Source of the DNA: Parvularcula sp. BBD 1991-13
GTDB lineage: Bacteria > Pseudomonadota > Alphaproteobacteria > Caulobacterales > Parvularculaceae
Assembly (NCBI GenBank): GCA_001657385.1
Contig: LYSZ01000004.1
Span: 248,001 to 312,000, forward strand
Reading direction: 5' to 3'
DNA length: 64,000 bases
This document shows positions 9,056-20,556 of this stretch, piece by piece (position 1 is the first letter of the stretch; every line of letters begins with the position of its first letter). A model generated the notes under the pieces. The model searched no databases. It was not told the origin of the DNA and saw only the letters and a program-made list of their open reading frames with translations. The translations under genes were made by a program, and so were the position numbers.

Positions 9056-10336
9056 TCAGCGGGCGGAACGCCGTCCGGTCTCGCCGCCTTCTGTTTTCCC
9101 ATCGGGTATTGTCCCGTCCAGCGCGCCGCCGCGGCGGCAGGCGATCCGGGTTTCCTCGAAAATGTGCCGCTGGGCGTGGCTGCCGCCGATGCGGTGGAGC
9201 CTGGGCGCGATCCACGCCAGCTTGCGCGCCGCCGCGTCGCAGGCGCCGGCGAGGAAATCGACGATCGCCTCCGCCGCCGGCAGGCATGTCTCCCGCCAGA
9301 CAAGGGCCGCTTCCCCTTCCTGGGCGTCCGCGTGGGCGCGAAGCGACGACAGAAAGGCCTCGGCTTCTCCGGCCTCGCCGGCGCGGGCGATGGCGTAGAC
9401 ATAGTGAAGGTCGTGGAAGGGGAAGAGGTGTTCTCCGGCGCGGGCGCGGGCCTGCTCGACCACGGGCGTCCAGCGCGCGCCCACATCGATCCCGCGCAGA
9501 TCCAGCCGCCACAGCATCGACACGGCGCCGATCTGCTCCTGCGGGAATTCCGGCCAGGCGCCCCATAGCCGGGCGTCGTAAATGCCGAGCGCGTCTTGCT
9601 CCCGGCCCAGCGCCAGGCTGAACAGCGCCGCGTGCCACCAGTTATGATCGCGGATGAAGACGCCTTTCTTTTCCCAGGTGTGGGCGCAGCGGTCGAGCCA
9701 GCGCGCGCCGTCCCGGGCGCGTCCCTGTGTTTCCATCACATGGGCGACCGCGTGGTGCGCCCAGGCGTCGTCAATGGCGATCTCTGTGGCGCGAAGGCCA
9801 TCCTCCTCGGCTTCGTCGAGGCGATGGTTCTGCTCCAGCGCGAAGGCGATCATGCCATGGGCGTAGGGCGCGCCTTCATGAACGACCCGCGCGCGCTGGG
9901 CGAGGCGCAGGAGCGCGTGCCGGTCGCCGAGGTTGAAGGCGTGGTACTGGCCCCATTTGAGGGCGCACAAATCCGCCGGCCAGCGCACGGTCAGCTCGTC
10001 GAGGGCATTGAACGCCGCCCGGAACCGCTTGAGCGACCAAGCTTCGACGGCGTCGCAGAACAGCTGTTCGCGCGCGCTTGCGTCCTTCCGCGCGGCGCGC
10101 ATCCTGTCGAGACAGGGCCCGGCGGCGGTCCATCCCTCCGCGCCTTCGAAAGCCATGTGAAGGGCCGCCGCATGGGCGCTGAGAAGCGGCGCGCCCGGAT
10201 TGGCGTCGGCGACGGCGAAAAGGTCGCGCAAGTTCGATCCGTAGCTCAGGAACTCCGCCACGTAGCGGTCGTAGCCGCGCGCCGCGTCCCGGTCTGCGCC
10301 GGCGATGGAAAGGCTGTGTCTGTCGGTTGCTGTCAT
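9056..10336 (-). CDS. tetratricopeptide repeat protein, TTC38-like
   Basis: A 426-residue alpha-helical repeat protein resembling the TTC38 family, which is found in animals and many proteobacteria and has no established biochemical role. The sequence contains repeated helix pairs (KWGQYHAFNLGDRHALLRLA, PYAHGMIAFALEQNHRLDEA, AWAHHAVAHVMETQGRARDG) and the conserved HNWWHAALF segment. An ATG 12 codons upstream exists, but MTATDRHSL is the likelier start. No signal peptide, so cytoplasmic. It converges on DUF2794 with a 15-bp gap. Confidence 0.82.
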   Translation of the reverse strand: MTATDRHSLSIAGADRDAARGYDRYVAEFLSYGSNLRDLFAVADANPGAPLLSAHAAALHMAFEGAEGWTAAGPCLDRMRAARKDASAREQLFCDAVEAWSLKRFRAAFNALDELTVRWPADLCALKWGQYHAFNLGDRHALLRLAQRARVVHEGAPYAHGMIAFALEQNHRLDEAEEDGLRATEIAIDDAWAHHAVAHVMETQGRARDGARWLDRCAHTWEKKGVFIRDHNWWHAALFSLALGREQDALGIYDARLWGAWPEFPQEQIGAVSMLWRLDLRGIDVGARWTPVVEQARARAGEHLFPFHDLHYVYAIARAGEAGEAEAFLSSLRAHADAQEGEAALVWRETCLPAAEAIVDFLAGACDAAARKLAWIAPRLHRIGGSHAQRHIFEETRIACRRGGALDGTIPDGKTEGGETGRRSAR

Positions 10337-10450
10337 GGCGCCGACCCTAGGCGCGAACGACCCGTCCGGCAAATGGAGAGCCGCTGACGCGCGATCACGA
10401 GACGGTCAGAGAGGGAACGCCGGCCGCGCGGGACGCAGGCGCAAACGACA

Positions 10451-10475
10451 AACCCCCGCCTTGCGGGCGGGGGTT
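10451..10475 (-). terminator. rho-independent terminator of the Bax inhibitor-1 gene
   Basis: Perfect 10-bp stem AACCCCCGCC/GGCGGGGGTT with a 5-base loop, followed on the minus strand by a broken T-rich stretch (TGTCGTTTG). It lies 27 bp after the minus-strand stop at 10502. Confidence 0.85.
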
Positions 10476-10501
10476 CGAAGCATTGATGCGGGAGCGCCGC
10501 C

Positions 10502-11227
10502 TTATTCGCTGCGCATGATCCCGAGAATGTTCAGGATGTGGATGAACAGCGTGACGAAGGAGCCGTAGAGCGCGAAGGCGCCGAAGATCGCCGCGCGGTC
10601 GTTCATCGATCCGCCTTCCTGGTAAAGCGACTTGATCATCTGCGTCTCATAGGCGGTGACGGCCGAGAAGACGAGCACGACAAGGCTCGACGTGATCAGG
10701 CTCGCCATGCCGCTCTGGAAGAAGATCGCGTTGACGATGATCGCGACCAGTAGGCCGACCGTCGCCATGAAAAGGAAGCTCGCCCAGCCGGAGAGATCCT
10801 TCTTGGTGGTGTAGCCCCAAAGGCTCATGGAGCCGAACACGGTCGCGGTGATGAAAAACGCGCGATAGATGTCCGCGGCCGCGCCGGCGCTCTGGAACGC
10901 GAAGATGAACGGGGCGATCAGGACGCCCCAAAGCGCGGCGTAGCTCCAGAACATCGCGTGGGCCAGGCCCTTCGACCCTGAGAAGATGATCCGCGGCGCG
11001 AAAAAGCCGATTCCCATGATGCCCGCGAAGAGCACCCATTTCATCGCGCCGCCGGCGATGGTCGCCATCAGCGCGGGGTTGGCGGCGAGCAGCATCGAGA
11101 ACACGCCCGTCGCCGCCACCCCCAGCGCCATGTAGTTGTAGACGCCGAGCATGTACTGACGCAGGCCCTGGTCGATGGCGGCGCCTTCGGCGCTCGCAAC
11201 GCCGTACTGTCTGCGAGGTTCGTTCAT
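10502..11227 (-). CDS. Bax inhibitor-1/YccA family membrane protein
   Basis: Inner-membrane protein of the BI-1/TMBIM superfamily, 241 residues with seven hydrophobic segments; characterised members act as pH-sensitive calcium-leak channels or as partners of the FtsH protease. Visible hallmarks are the DQGLRQYMLGVYNYMALGV start of helix 1, the GYTTKKDLSGWASFLFMA block, and the C-terminal YETQMIKSLY with ALYGSFVTLFIHILNILG. The longer ATG at 11263 (GAQASKRNKGT) is less likely than ATG 11227 (MNEPRRQYG). A strong terminator follows. Confidence 0.92.
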   Translation of the reverse strand: MNEPRRQYGVASAEGAAIDQGLRQYMLGVYNYMALGVAATGVFSMLLAANPALMATIAGGAMKWVLFAGIMGIGFFAPRIIFSGSKGLAHAMFWSYAALWGVLIAPFIFAFQSAGAAADIYRAFFITATVFGSMSLWGYTTKKDLSGWASFLFMATVGLLVAIIVNAIFFQSGMASLITSSLVVLVFSAVTAYETQMIKSLYQEGGSMNDRAAIFGAFALYGSFVTLFIHILNILGIMRSE

Positions 11228-11438
11228 GGTGCCTTTATTCCTTTTCGAAGCTTGTGCGCCCATGGCGCGTCTCTTCTGATTTCCTGCTCCAATATCGTGC
11301 GGACGGCGGCCTCTATCAAGGGGGTTCCGGTTTTTGGGAGGCGTTTTCGCTACGGCTTAGTTTATTGAAAAGATAGGATAATCCAATTGATCCACCCGCA
11401 TTCGCAAGACGGCCGCCCGCCGCGGCTATTCGTTTCGG

Positions 11439-12824
11439 CTATCCGGCGTATTCGAAACGCGCCGCGAAGAACCCGTCCATGCCGCCCCCATGCGGGCCAG
11501 GCTCTCCCGCGCGGGGCTCGTGCGTATCGACGGGGAGCATCGACGGCAGCGTGCGCAGGTCGCCGTCGCGGTTGACCGCCTCGGAAAAGCCGCCGATTTC
11601 CGCCGGCGCGACGGCGACGCGCGACAGGGACGGATGGCGCGCCAGCGCCGCTTTCGCCTGCGCCTCACCCTCCTCCGGCTGTAACGAGCAGACGCAATAA
11701 ACAAGCGTTCCGCCAGGTTTCAGCAGGGTCAGGGCGTGGTCGATCATTTGCGCCTGCAACGCCGCCAGCGCCGCGAGATCGGTCTCGTCCTTGCTCCAGG
11801 GGATGTCCGGGTGGCGCCGGATGGTGCCGGTCGCGGTGCAGGGCGCGTCGAGCAGGATCGCGTCCGCCTTGTCCTTGGACGACCAGCGCAGGACGTCCTC
11901 CTTGACGACGGTCGCCCGAAGGCCGGTGCGTTCGAGGTTTTCCGCCAGACGCTTGAGGCGCGGGCCGGACTTGTCGATGGCGACCGTGCGCGCGCCCGCC
12001 GCGGCGAGTTGCAGGGTCTTGCCTCCTGGCGCGGCGCAGAGGTCGAACACCCGCTTGCCGGCGACGTCGCCGAGGAGCCGGGCCGGCAGGCTTGCGGCCG
12101 CGTCCTGCACCCACCAGGCGCCCTCGCCGAAGCCGGGCAGGGCGGCGACATCGCGCACCGGGGCGAGGCGCAGACCGCCGAACCGCGTCGCCGCCGCGCC
12201 CGGATGGGCCTCGGCGAGTCGCGCCAGCCACGCGTCCGCCGTCGCCGGGTCCTTGAGGGTCAGATCCAGCGGCGCCTCGCGATGATGGGCCTCTGCAATT
12301 GCGCGGGCGCGGGCCGGGCCGTAGCCGCGCTCCCAGGCCCGCCAGAGCCAGCCCGGCGTGTCCGTCCGCGCGGGCAGGCCGGCGATGGCCGCCGGGCCCG
12401 CCTTGGCGACCTTGCGCGCCACCGCGTTGATCAGCTTGGCGTAGCCGGCGATTTCCTTGCGCTCCGCCGCGAGATCGACGGCGGTCGCCACCGCCGCGTG
12501 GGCGGGCGTTTCCATAAGCAGGCTCTGGGCCGCGGCGAGACGCAGGATGTCCATCGCGCGCATGGCTTTTCTCGGCAGCGGGCGGTCGATGTAAGCGCCA
12601 AGCACATGGTCGAGGGCGCCGCGCCGGCGCAGCACCGTGGAGGCGAGGGCGCGGGCGAAGCCGCGGTCCGGCCCTTCCAGTTCCGAGAACGAGCGGGTGA
12701 GGGCGAGCGCGTCGTCAAGCGCGGCGCCCTCGCGCACCCGTTCGAGAATGTCGAGGGCGGCGCGGCGCGGGGCGAGCCCCTTCCCCGGCGCGTCGGCGCC
12801 CGAAGTGTCCGTTGAAGCGGTCAT
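11439..12824 (-). CDS. rsmB: RsmB-type rRNA (cytosine-5) methyltransferase
   Basis: SAM-dependent methyltransferase of the RsmB/NOL1 family, expected to methylate a cytosine in 16S rRNA (C967 in E. coli). The 461-residue product has an N-terminal NusB-like helical domain (about 15-150, AALDILERVREGAALDDAL) and a C-terminal Rossmann domain. This carries the SAM loop DLCAAPGGKT and the two catalytic-type cysteines in DAPCTATGTIRRHPD and YCVCSLQPEEGE. ATG 12824 is preached by GGAAAC at good spacing and so is preferred over 12836 and 12872. Confidence 0.92.
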   Translation of the reverse strand: MTASTDTSGADAPGKGLAPRRAALDILERVREGAALDDALALTRSFSELEGPDRGFARALASTVLRRRGALDHVLGAYIDRPLPRKAMRAMDILRLAAAQSLLMETPAHAAVATAVDLAAERKEIAGYAKLINAVARKVAKAGPAAIAGLPARTDTPGWLWRAWERGYGPARARAIAEAHHREAPLDLTLKDPATADAWLARLAEAHPGAAATRFGGLRLAPVRDVAALPGFGEGAWWVQDAAASLPARLLGDVAGKRVFDLCAAPGGKTLQLAAAGARTVAIDKSGPRLKRLAENLERTGLRATVVKEDVLRWSSKDKADAILLDAPCTATGTIRRHPDIPWSKDETDLAALAALQAQMIDHALTLLKPGGTLVYCVCSLQPEEGEAQAKAALARHPSLSRVAVAPAEIGGFSEAVNRDGDLRTLPSMLPVDTHEPRAGEPGPHGGGMDGFFAARFEYAG

Positions 12825-12991
12825 GATCGTTTCCATGGCCGAGCGTAAACCACGGGGCGGGCGGAAAGTCACCCCGTTTGCGCCCTCTCAGCCGCTCGAT
12901 ACGCCCCCGCTCGACACGCCGCTGGTCACGTCCGGCTTTTTCACCTAGGCTTCGGGTTAACAGGCAGTGAACGAAAACGGGGGGTCGGGCG

Positions 12992-13723
12992 ATGATACGG
13001 TATCTGGGCATGGCGGCGATGGTCGCGAGCAGCGCTCTTGCGGCAATTGGCGCGCCGGCGCCGGCGCTCGCCCAGGCGGCGCCGACCATCGCCGATCCGC
13101 AAGGCAGCATCGCCGATTTCAGTCCGCAGACCGTCGGTCCGCTGCTCGATGAGCTGGGGCTCGCCTGGGAGTTGCAAACGCCGCCGAACGCCCAGCCCTA
13201 TATCGCCGCATCTTATGCCGGGATAATCAATTTCATCCTTGCGCCGACCGCGTGTCGCGGCGCAACGGGCGACGAGTGCGTCGGCCTCAACATGGTGGCG
13301 ATTTTCGACGGCGCGCCGAACCCGCAGACGGTGCGGGCCTTCAATTACCGCTACGCCTTCGCCAGCGCCGGCATCGACCCGTCGGGCGCGGCCTATCTCA
13401 GCCGCTATGATCTGTCCGACTACGGCATCGCGCGGGGCAATCTGGCGACGTCGATCCAGGTGTTCGTCAATCAGGTGGCGATGTTCGCCGCCGAACTGGA
13501 CACCGCCCAGCGCACGGTAAGCCTTGATGGGTATGCGGACGACCTGGCCTCGTCGGCGCTCAACCGCGCCGCGCGGGAGACCCTGACAGGCGCTGAAATC
13601 CATGCGGCCAATGCGATCGAGCGCCACCGGTTCGGCCTTGAGGACGGCGCGCAGGCGGTGCGCCGCTTCATCCGCGATGAAAACGCTCCGCGCACCAAGA
13701 TCGAGAACGCGGTGCGCGACTGA
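12992..13723 (+). CDS. secreted YbjN-like protein, hypothetical
   Basis: A 243-residue product with a clear signal peptide (MAAMVASSALAAIGAPAPALAQA) and therefore probably periplasmic. The mature part resembles the YbjN fold: a two-layer domain with YIAASYAGIINFILAPTAC, VGLNMVAIFDG and FNYRYAFASAGID, then SRYDLSDYGIARGNLATSIQ. YbjN-domain proteins are sensors or chaperone-like proteins without defined activity. A pair of cysteines (ACRGATGDEC) in the mature domain could form a disulfide. Monocistronic. Confidence 0.7.
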   Translation: MIRYLGMAAMVASSALAAIGAPAPALAQAAPTIADPQGSIADFSPQTVGPLLDELGLAWELQTPPNAQPYIAASYAGIINFILAPTACRGATGDECVGLNMVAIFDGAPNPQTVRAFNYRYAFASAGIDPSGAAYLSRYDLSDYGIARGNLATSIQVFVNQVAMFAAELDTAQRTVSLDGYADDLASSALNRAARETLTGAEIHAANAIERHRFGLEDGAQAVRRFIRDENAPRTKIENAVRD

Positions 13724-16433
<2,710 letters not shown>

Positions 16434-16449
16434 CCGGTCCTTTCAAACC

Positions 16450-16488
16450 AGCGCGCGGAACGGCTCAAGGTCGTCCCGCGCGCTTTTT
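16450..16488 (+). terminator. rho-independent terminator of katG
   Basis: Stem AGCGCGCGG (16450-16458) pairs with CCGCGCGCT (16476-16484), followed by TTTTT. It starts 17 bp after the katG stop. Confidence 0.88.
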
Positions 16489-16585
16489 CGCGCCGGCTGC
16501 CGCGCTTGCCGGGTCCGGCAAAAAACTTGGGATTGGAGAAATCATCGGGGCGGAGGACGAGGCGCCGGGCCGACCGCTCGATCCG

Positions 16586-17356
16586 CTAGATCAATCCCGC
16601 CAGGGGCGAGGACGGATCGGCGTAGCGCTTTTTGGGCATGCGACCGGCGAGATAGGCTTCGCGCCCCGCGATCACCGCGTGCTTCATGGCGGAGGCCATC
16701 AGGATCGGGTCTTTGGCCTCGGCGATCGCTGTGTTCATCAGCACCCCGTCGCAGCCCAGCTCCATCGCGACGGCCGCGTCGGAGGCCGTGCCGACGCCGG
16801 CGTCGACGATAACGGGCACGGAGGACTGCTCCACGATCAGGCGGATGTTGACGGGGTTCATCACGCCGAGCCCGGAGCCGATGAGCGAGCCGAGGGGCAT
16901 GATCGCGCAGCAGCCCGCGTCCTCGAGCTTGCGGGCGTAGACCGGGTCGTCCGAGCAGTAGACCATGACTTCGAAGCCGTCCTCGATCAGGAGCTTTGCG
17001 GCGCGCAGGGTCTCTTCCATGTCCGGGTACAGCGTTTTCTGATCGGCGAGCACTTCCAGCTTGACGAGATCCCAGCCGCCGGCCTCGCGCGCCAGGCGAA
17101 GCGTGCGGATCGCGTCGTCGGCGGTGAAGCACCCGGCCGTGTTGGGCAGGTAGACGTATTTTTCCGGGTCGAGATAATCGACCAGCATCGGCTTGTCCCT
17201 GTCGGTGAGATTGACCCGCCGCACGGCGACGGTGATCATTTCCGCGCCCGCCGCCTCGGCGGCCCGGGCGTTCTGGGCGTAGCTTTCATATTTCCCGGTG
17301 CCGATAATCAGCCGCGAGGACAATTTGCGCCCCGCCACCTCCAAGATGTCGCCCAT
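16586..17356 (-). CDS. thiG: thiazole synthase
   Basis: Forms the thiazole phosphate of thiamine from deoxyxylulose 5-phosphate, dehydroglycine and ThiS thiocarboxylate. 256 residues, the normal length of a TIM-barrel ThiG. K99 in [10 protein letters not shown] is the expected Schiff-base lysine; the phosphate-binding end ([32 protein letters not shown]) is intact. The thiS stop precedes its start by only 3 bp, so the pair is an operon and probably translationally coupled. Confidence 0.96.
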   Translation of the reverse strand: MGDILEVAGRKLSSRLIIGTGKYESYAQNARAAEAAGAEMITVAVRRVNLTDRDKPMLVDYLDPEKYVYLPNTAGCFTADDAIRTLRLAREAGGWDLVKLEVLADQKTLYPDMEETLRAAKLLIEDGFEVMVYCSDDPVYARKLEDAGCCAIMPLGSLIGSGLGVMNPVNIRLIVEQSSVPVIVDAGVGTASDAAVAMELGCDGVLMNTAIAEAKDPILMASAMKHAVIAGREAYLAGRMPKKRYADPSSPLAGLI

Positions 17357-17359
17357 GGC

Positions 17360-17560
17360 TCAGCCGCCTCCTACAAATTGTACGATTTCAATCCGGTCGC
17401 CGTCGCTGAGCGCCGTCTCGGCGTAAAGCGACTTCGGCACGATCTCCAGATTGCGCTCCACGGCGATCTTGCGCGGCTCCAGCGCCAGAGCCTTCAGCAG
17501 ATCGTCGACGTTCAGCGGCCGGTCGAAACGCTTTTCTTCTCCGTTGATGGTAATTTCCAT
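17360..17560 (-). CDS. thiS: sulfur carrier protein ThiS
   Basis: 66-residue ubiquitin-like sulfur carrier for thiazole synthesis, starting MEITINGEEKRF and ending QFVGGG; the terminal Gly-Gly is the residue adenylated by ThiF and converted to thiocarboxylate. It lies 3 bp before thiG. I saw no thiamine-pyrophosphate riboswitch signature in the 220 bp upstream on its strand. Confidence 0.95.
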   Translation of the reverse strand: MEITINGEEKRFDRPLNVDDLLKALALEPRKIAVERNLEIVPKSLYAETALSDGDRIEIVQFVGGG

Positions 17561-17749
17561 TGAAATTCAGCCTGTTCCTCACTTGCCGTCGATCTTGAAC
17601 GCCTCGTATATGTAGGCTCTCCGCCGCTCGCAAGAAGGCGGCGCAATAAGATTTTGTCGCCTGGGTCGCCAACCGGGCCGCCTGGCTGGCCGCCTGGCTG
17701 GCTGGGGGCTGGCGGGCGGCGCGGCGACCGGAGCAGGCAGGCGCATATC

Positions 17750-17797
17750 ATGGCTGAAGACTATCATGGCTGACGGTTATCATGGCTGAAGACGCGG
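17750..17797 (+). repeat. 16-bp triplication spanning the aroQ start codon
   Basis: The unit TATCATGGCTGAAGAC occurs three times with period 16, giving ATGGCTGA at 17750, 17766 and 17782. The first two ATGs open 8-codon frames (MAEDYHG and MADGYHG, each then TGA) whose stops overlap the following ATGGCTGA unit; the third opens aroQ. The middle copy has three changes (GACGGT). Confidence 0.9.
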
Positions 17798-18234
17798 CGC
17801 ATATTCTGAACGGGCCCAACCTTAACCTCCTGGGCGCGCGGGAGCCGGCGATTTACGGGACGACGACGCTCGCCGAAATCGAGGCGGCGTGCCGCGAAAA
17901 GGCGGAATCCCTGGGATTGTCGCTGGTCTTCCGCCAGTCCAACAGCGAGGGCGAGCTGATCGACTGGGTGCAGACCGCGCGGGCCGAGGCGGCGGGGCTG
18001 ATCATCAATCCGGGGGCTTACACCCATACCTCCATCGCCCTTCTCGACGCGCTCAGCGCCGTCGACATCCCGGTGATCGAGCTGCATCTGTCGAACATCC
18101 ACGCGCGCGAGACGTTCCGGCGGCATTCGGTCACCGCCGCCGCCGCGAGCGGCGTGATCATGGGGCTGGGCGCGGCGGGGTATCCGCTGGCGCTTGACGC
18201 CCTTAAACGCATAATCAACAAGGGGCGTGCTTAA
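17782..18234 (+). CDS. aroQ: type II 3-dehydroquinate dehydratase
   Basis: Third step of the shikimate pathway, converting 3-dehydroquinate to 3-dehydroshikimate. 150 residues, standard for the dodecameric type II enzyme. The catalytic Tyr is Y25 (EPAIYGTTTL), with the conserved INPGAYTHTSIAL block, and the catalytic His lies in ELHLSNIHARE. The gene starts at the third copy of a 16-bp repeat that carries two earlier short frames. accB follows after 47 bp and accC after that, the common alphaproteobacterial aroQ-accB-accC order. Confidence 0.96.
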   Translation: MAEDAAHILNGPNLNLLGAREPAIYGTTTLAEIEAACREKAESLGLSLVFRQSNSEGELIDWVQTARAEAAGLIINPGAYTHTSIALLDALSAVDIPVIELHLSNIHARETFRRHSVTAAAASGVIMGLGAAGYPLALDALKRIINKGRA

Positions 18235-18281
18235 CTCCATCGAAAACGCCCGTCGCCCGCAAGGAAGAAACTGGAACCCGC

Positions 18282-18758
18282 ATGTCGAAAACAACAAAAG
18301 AAAACGCCGACCACGCGCTGGAAGCCGGATGGATACGCGAACTCGCCGGGATACTGGAAGAAACCGGCCTGACCGAAATCGAGATTGAGAAAAACGACGT
18401 GCGCCTGCGGGTCGCGCGCCAGGTCGGCGCGCCCCTTCCCGCGGCGGGTCCCGCGCCCGCCCCTGCCGCGTCGGCCGCGGCGACGCCGGCGCCCGCCGAA
18501 GCCCAACACGCCGGCGCCGATCATCCGGGGGCGGTGAAGTCGCCCATGGTCGGCACCGCCTATCGTGCGCCGTCTCCCGGCGCGGCGCCGTTCGTCACCG
18601 AGGGCGGACCTGTGAAGGAAGGCCAGACCGTGATGATCGTCGAGGCGATGAAGACCATGAACCCGATTACGGCGCCCCGCAGCGGCGTCGTCACCAAAGT
18701 GCTTGTCAGCGACGCCCAGCCGGTCGAGTTCGACGAAGCGCTCCTGATTATCGAATAA
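18282..18758 (+). CDS. accB: biotin carboxyl carrier protein of acetyl-CoA carboxylase
   Basis: Carries biotin for malonyl-CoA synthesis. 158 residues: an N-terminal oligomerisation segment (about 10-50), a Pro/Ala-rich hinge (55-85), and a C-terminal biotinyl domain with K124 in VEAMKTMN as the biotinylation site and the AccB thumb-like segment. Biotin is attached by BirA. It lies between aroQ and accC on one strand and is expected to be co-transcribed with accC. Confidence 0.95.
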   Translation: MSKTTKENADHALEAGWIRELAGILEETGLTEIEIEKNDVRLRVARQVGAPLPAAGPAPAPAASAAATPAPAEAQHAGADHPGAVKSPMVGTAYRAPSPGAAPFVTEGGPVKEGQTVMIVEAMKTMNPITAPRSGVVTKVLVSDAQPVEFDEALLIIE

Positions 18759-18806
18759 CCGCCCCGCGCCGGCGGTCCGCCGTCGGCGCGCCATGATGGT
18801 GCGCCC

Positions 18807-20150
18807 ATGTTCAACAAAGTCCTGATCGCCAACCGCGGCGAAATCGCCCTTCGCATCCATCGCGCCTGTAAAGAGCTTGGAATCGCCACGGTCGCCGTTC
18901 ACTCGACCGCGGACGAAAACGCCATGCATGTGCGGCTCGCCGACGAAAGCGTCTGCGTCGGCCCGCCCGCCCCCAAGGACAGCTATCTCAACATTCCGGC
19001 GATCATTTCCGCGGCGGAGATCACCGGGGCGGACGCAATCCATCCGGGCTACGGCTTCCTGTCGGAAAACGCCCGGTTCGCCGAAATCGTCAACGCCCAT
19101 GACATCGTCTTCATTGGTCCGACGGCGGAGCATATCCGCGTCATGGGCGACAAGATCGCGGCCAAGGAGGCGGTGGGCAGAGCCGGCATCCCGCTGGTGC
19201 CGGGCTCGGACGGGGCGGTGACGAACCTGGCGGAGGCGAAACAGGCCGCCGACGCCATTGGCTATCCGGTGCTGGTCAAGGCGGCGGCGGGCGGCGGCGG
19301 GCGCGGCATGAAGGTGGCGATGACGGCCGAGCATCTCTCCGAGGCGCTCTCCACCGCCAAGGCCGAGGCGATGGCCGCCTTCGGCGACGACAGCGTCTAT
19401 CTTGAGAAGTATCTCATCACCCCGCGCCATATCGAGATCCAGGTGATCGCCGACAGCCATGGGAACGTGGCGCAGCTCGGCGAGCGCGACTGCTCGCTCC
19501 AGCGCCGCCACCAGAAGGTGCTGGAGGAGGCCCTGTCGCCGGCGCTCACCCCGGACCAGCGCGAGGAGATCGGCGAGACCGTCAGGACGGCCGTCGAGGC
19601 GCTCGGCTATCTCGGCGCGGGCACGGTTGAGTTCCTCTACGAAAACGGCGAGTTCTATTTCATCGAAATGAACACCCGTCTTCAGGTTGAACATCCGATT
19701 ACGGAGCAGGTCACGCGCATCGACCTCGTGCGCGAACAGATCTCCGTTGCCGCCGGCAACCCCCTGAGCTTCCGCCAGGAGGACGTTTCCTATCGCGGCC
19801 ACGCCATCGAGTGTCGCATCAACGCCGAGCATCCGCGCACCTTCGCGCCCTCGCCGGGGGAAATCCGCTTCTTTCATGCGCCGGGCGGGCCGGGGGTGCG
19901 GTTCGATTCAGCCGTTTACACAGGCTATCGCATACCGCCCTATTACGATTCAATGATTGGTAAGCTGATTGTTTTCGCCGACGACCGGGACGCCTGCATC
20001 GCCCGTCTTCGGCGCGCCCTCTCGGAGATGGCGTTCATTGGTATAGAAACAACCCTGCCGCTGTTCATGGATCTTGTCGACGATCCCGAGTTCCAGAAGG
20101 GCGACTACAACATCCACTGGCTTGAAAACTGGCTCGCGGGGAAAGACTAG
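18807..20150 (+). CDS. accC: biotin carboxylase subunit of acetyl-CoA carboxylase
   Basis: ATP-grasp enzyme that carboxylates the biotin of AccB. 447 residues, typical length. Visible features are the N-terminal [16 protein letters not shown], the glycine-rich ATP loop [13 protein letters not shown], the catalytic [19 protein letters not shown] block, and the [12 protein letters not shown] region. It follows accB by 48 bp. accA and accD are not in the window. Confidence 0.97.
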   Translation: MFNKVLIANRGEIALRIHRACKELGIATVAVHSTADENAMHVRLADESVCVGPPAPKDSYLNIPAIISAAEITGADAIHPGYGFLSENARFAEIVNAHDIVFIGPTAEHIRVMGDKIAAKEAVGRAGIPLVPGSDGAVTNLAEAKQAADAIGYPVLVKAAAGGGGRGMKVAMTAEHLSEALSTAKAEAMAAFGDDSVYLEKYLITPRHIEIQVIADSHGNVAQLGERDCSLQRRHQKVLEEALSPALTPDQREEIGETVRTAVEALGYLGAGTVEFLYENGEFYFIEMNTRLQVEHPITEQVTRIDLVREQISVAAGNPLSFRQEDVSYRGHAIECRINAEHPRTFAPSPGEIRFFHAPGGPGVRFDSAVYTGYRIPPYYDSMIGKLIVFADDRDACIARLRRALSEMAFIGIETTLPLFMDLVDDPEFQKGDYNIHWLENWLAGKD

Positions 20151-20552
20151 CCCGCCGGGACCGGATCAATACGCCGTCCCGATGTCCAGGGCCGCGGCCG
20201 CGGATGGCGCGCTGAGACGGCGCGCTGGAACGGCGCCGCAGCAAAAGCCGTCGTCTTATGTTGCGACGCGGAACAATTTTCAAAACAACCCGGAACAAAA
20301 TCGGGCGGCGGGTTAAGCCGCCGTTAAACAATATCGTTAACTGTAAGGAGCAGGTGTGTTTGCGGTGCAGCATGCGCCAAGGCGTCATCGTAATGTTGTA
20401 ATTTTGTAACGGTTTGCGTTTTGCCGCACCTTGGACCTTCGCCGCGTCTGGACGCGCATTCTCAGTCTAAGCAAAAGTTAACGAACACGGAAAAAATCTA
20501 ACTCATCCGATTCCGGGGCCCCTTAGGGAGGGGCAATGAAAGGGTTCCAGAA
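20151..20552. other. 402-bp region upstream of the TonB receptor, with CtrA-like sites
   Basis: No gene is visible apart from a six-codon frame directly before the receptor. The stretch 20270-20480 is A/T-rich for this genome. At 20313-20327 TTAA-N7-TTAA fits the CtrA core spacing, and a further TTAAC lies at 20337-20341. Assignment of CtrA control is inference. Confidence 0.45.
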
Positions 20553-20556
20553 ATGA
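20536..20556 (+). promoter_or_regulatory. six-codon upstream frame overlapping the receptor start
   Basis: A frame reading MKGFQK then TGA starts at 20536, eight bases after a strong GGGAGGGG ribosome-binding site, and its stop overlaps the receptor ATG as ATGA (20553-20556). The strongest ribosome site therefore serves the short frame, which suggests translational coupling. Confidence 0.5.

Noticed and set aside
17561-17781. Thiamine-pyrophosphate riboswitch upstream of thiS
   Set aside because: I looked for the CUGAGA and the conserved 3' core on the minus strand and found neither.
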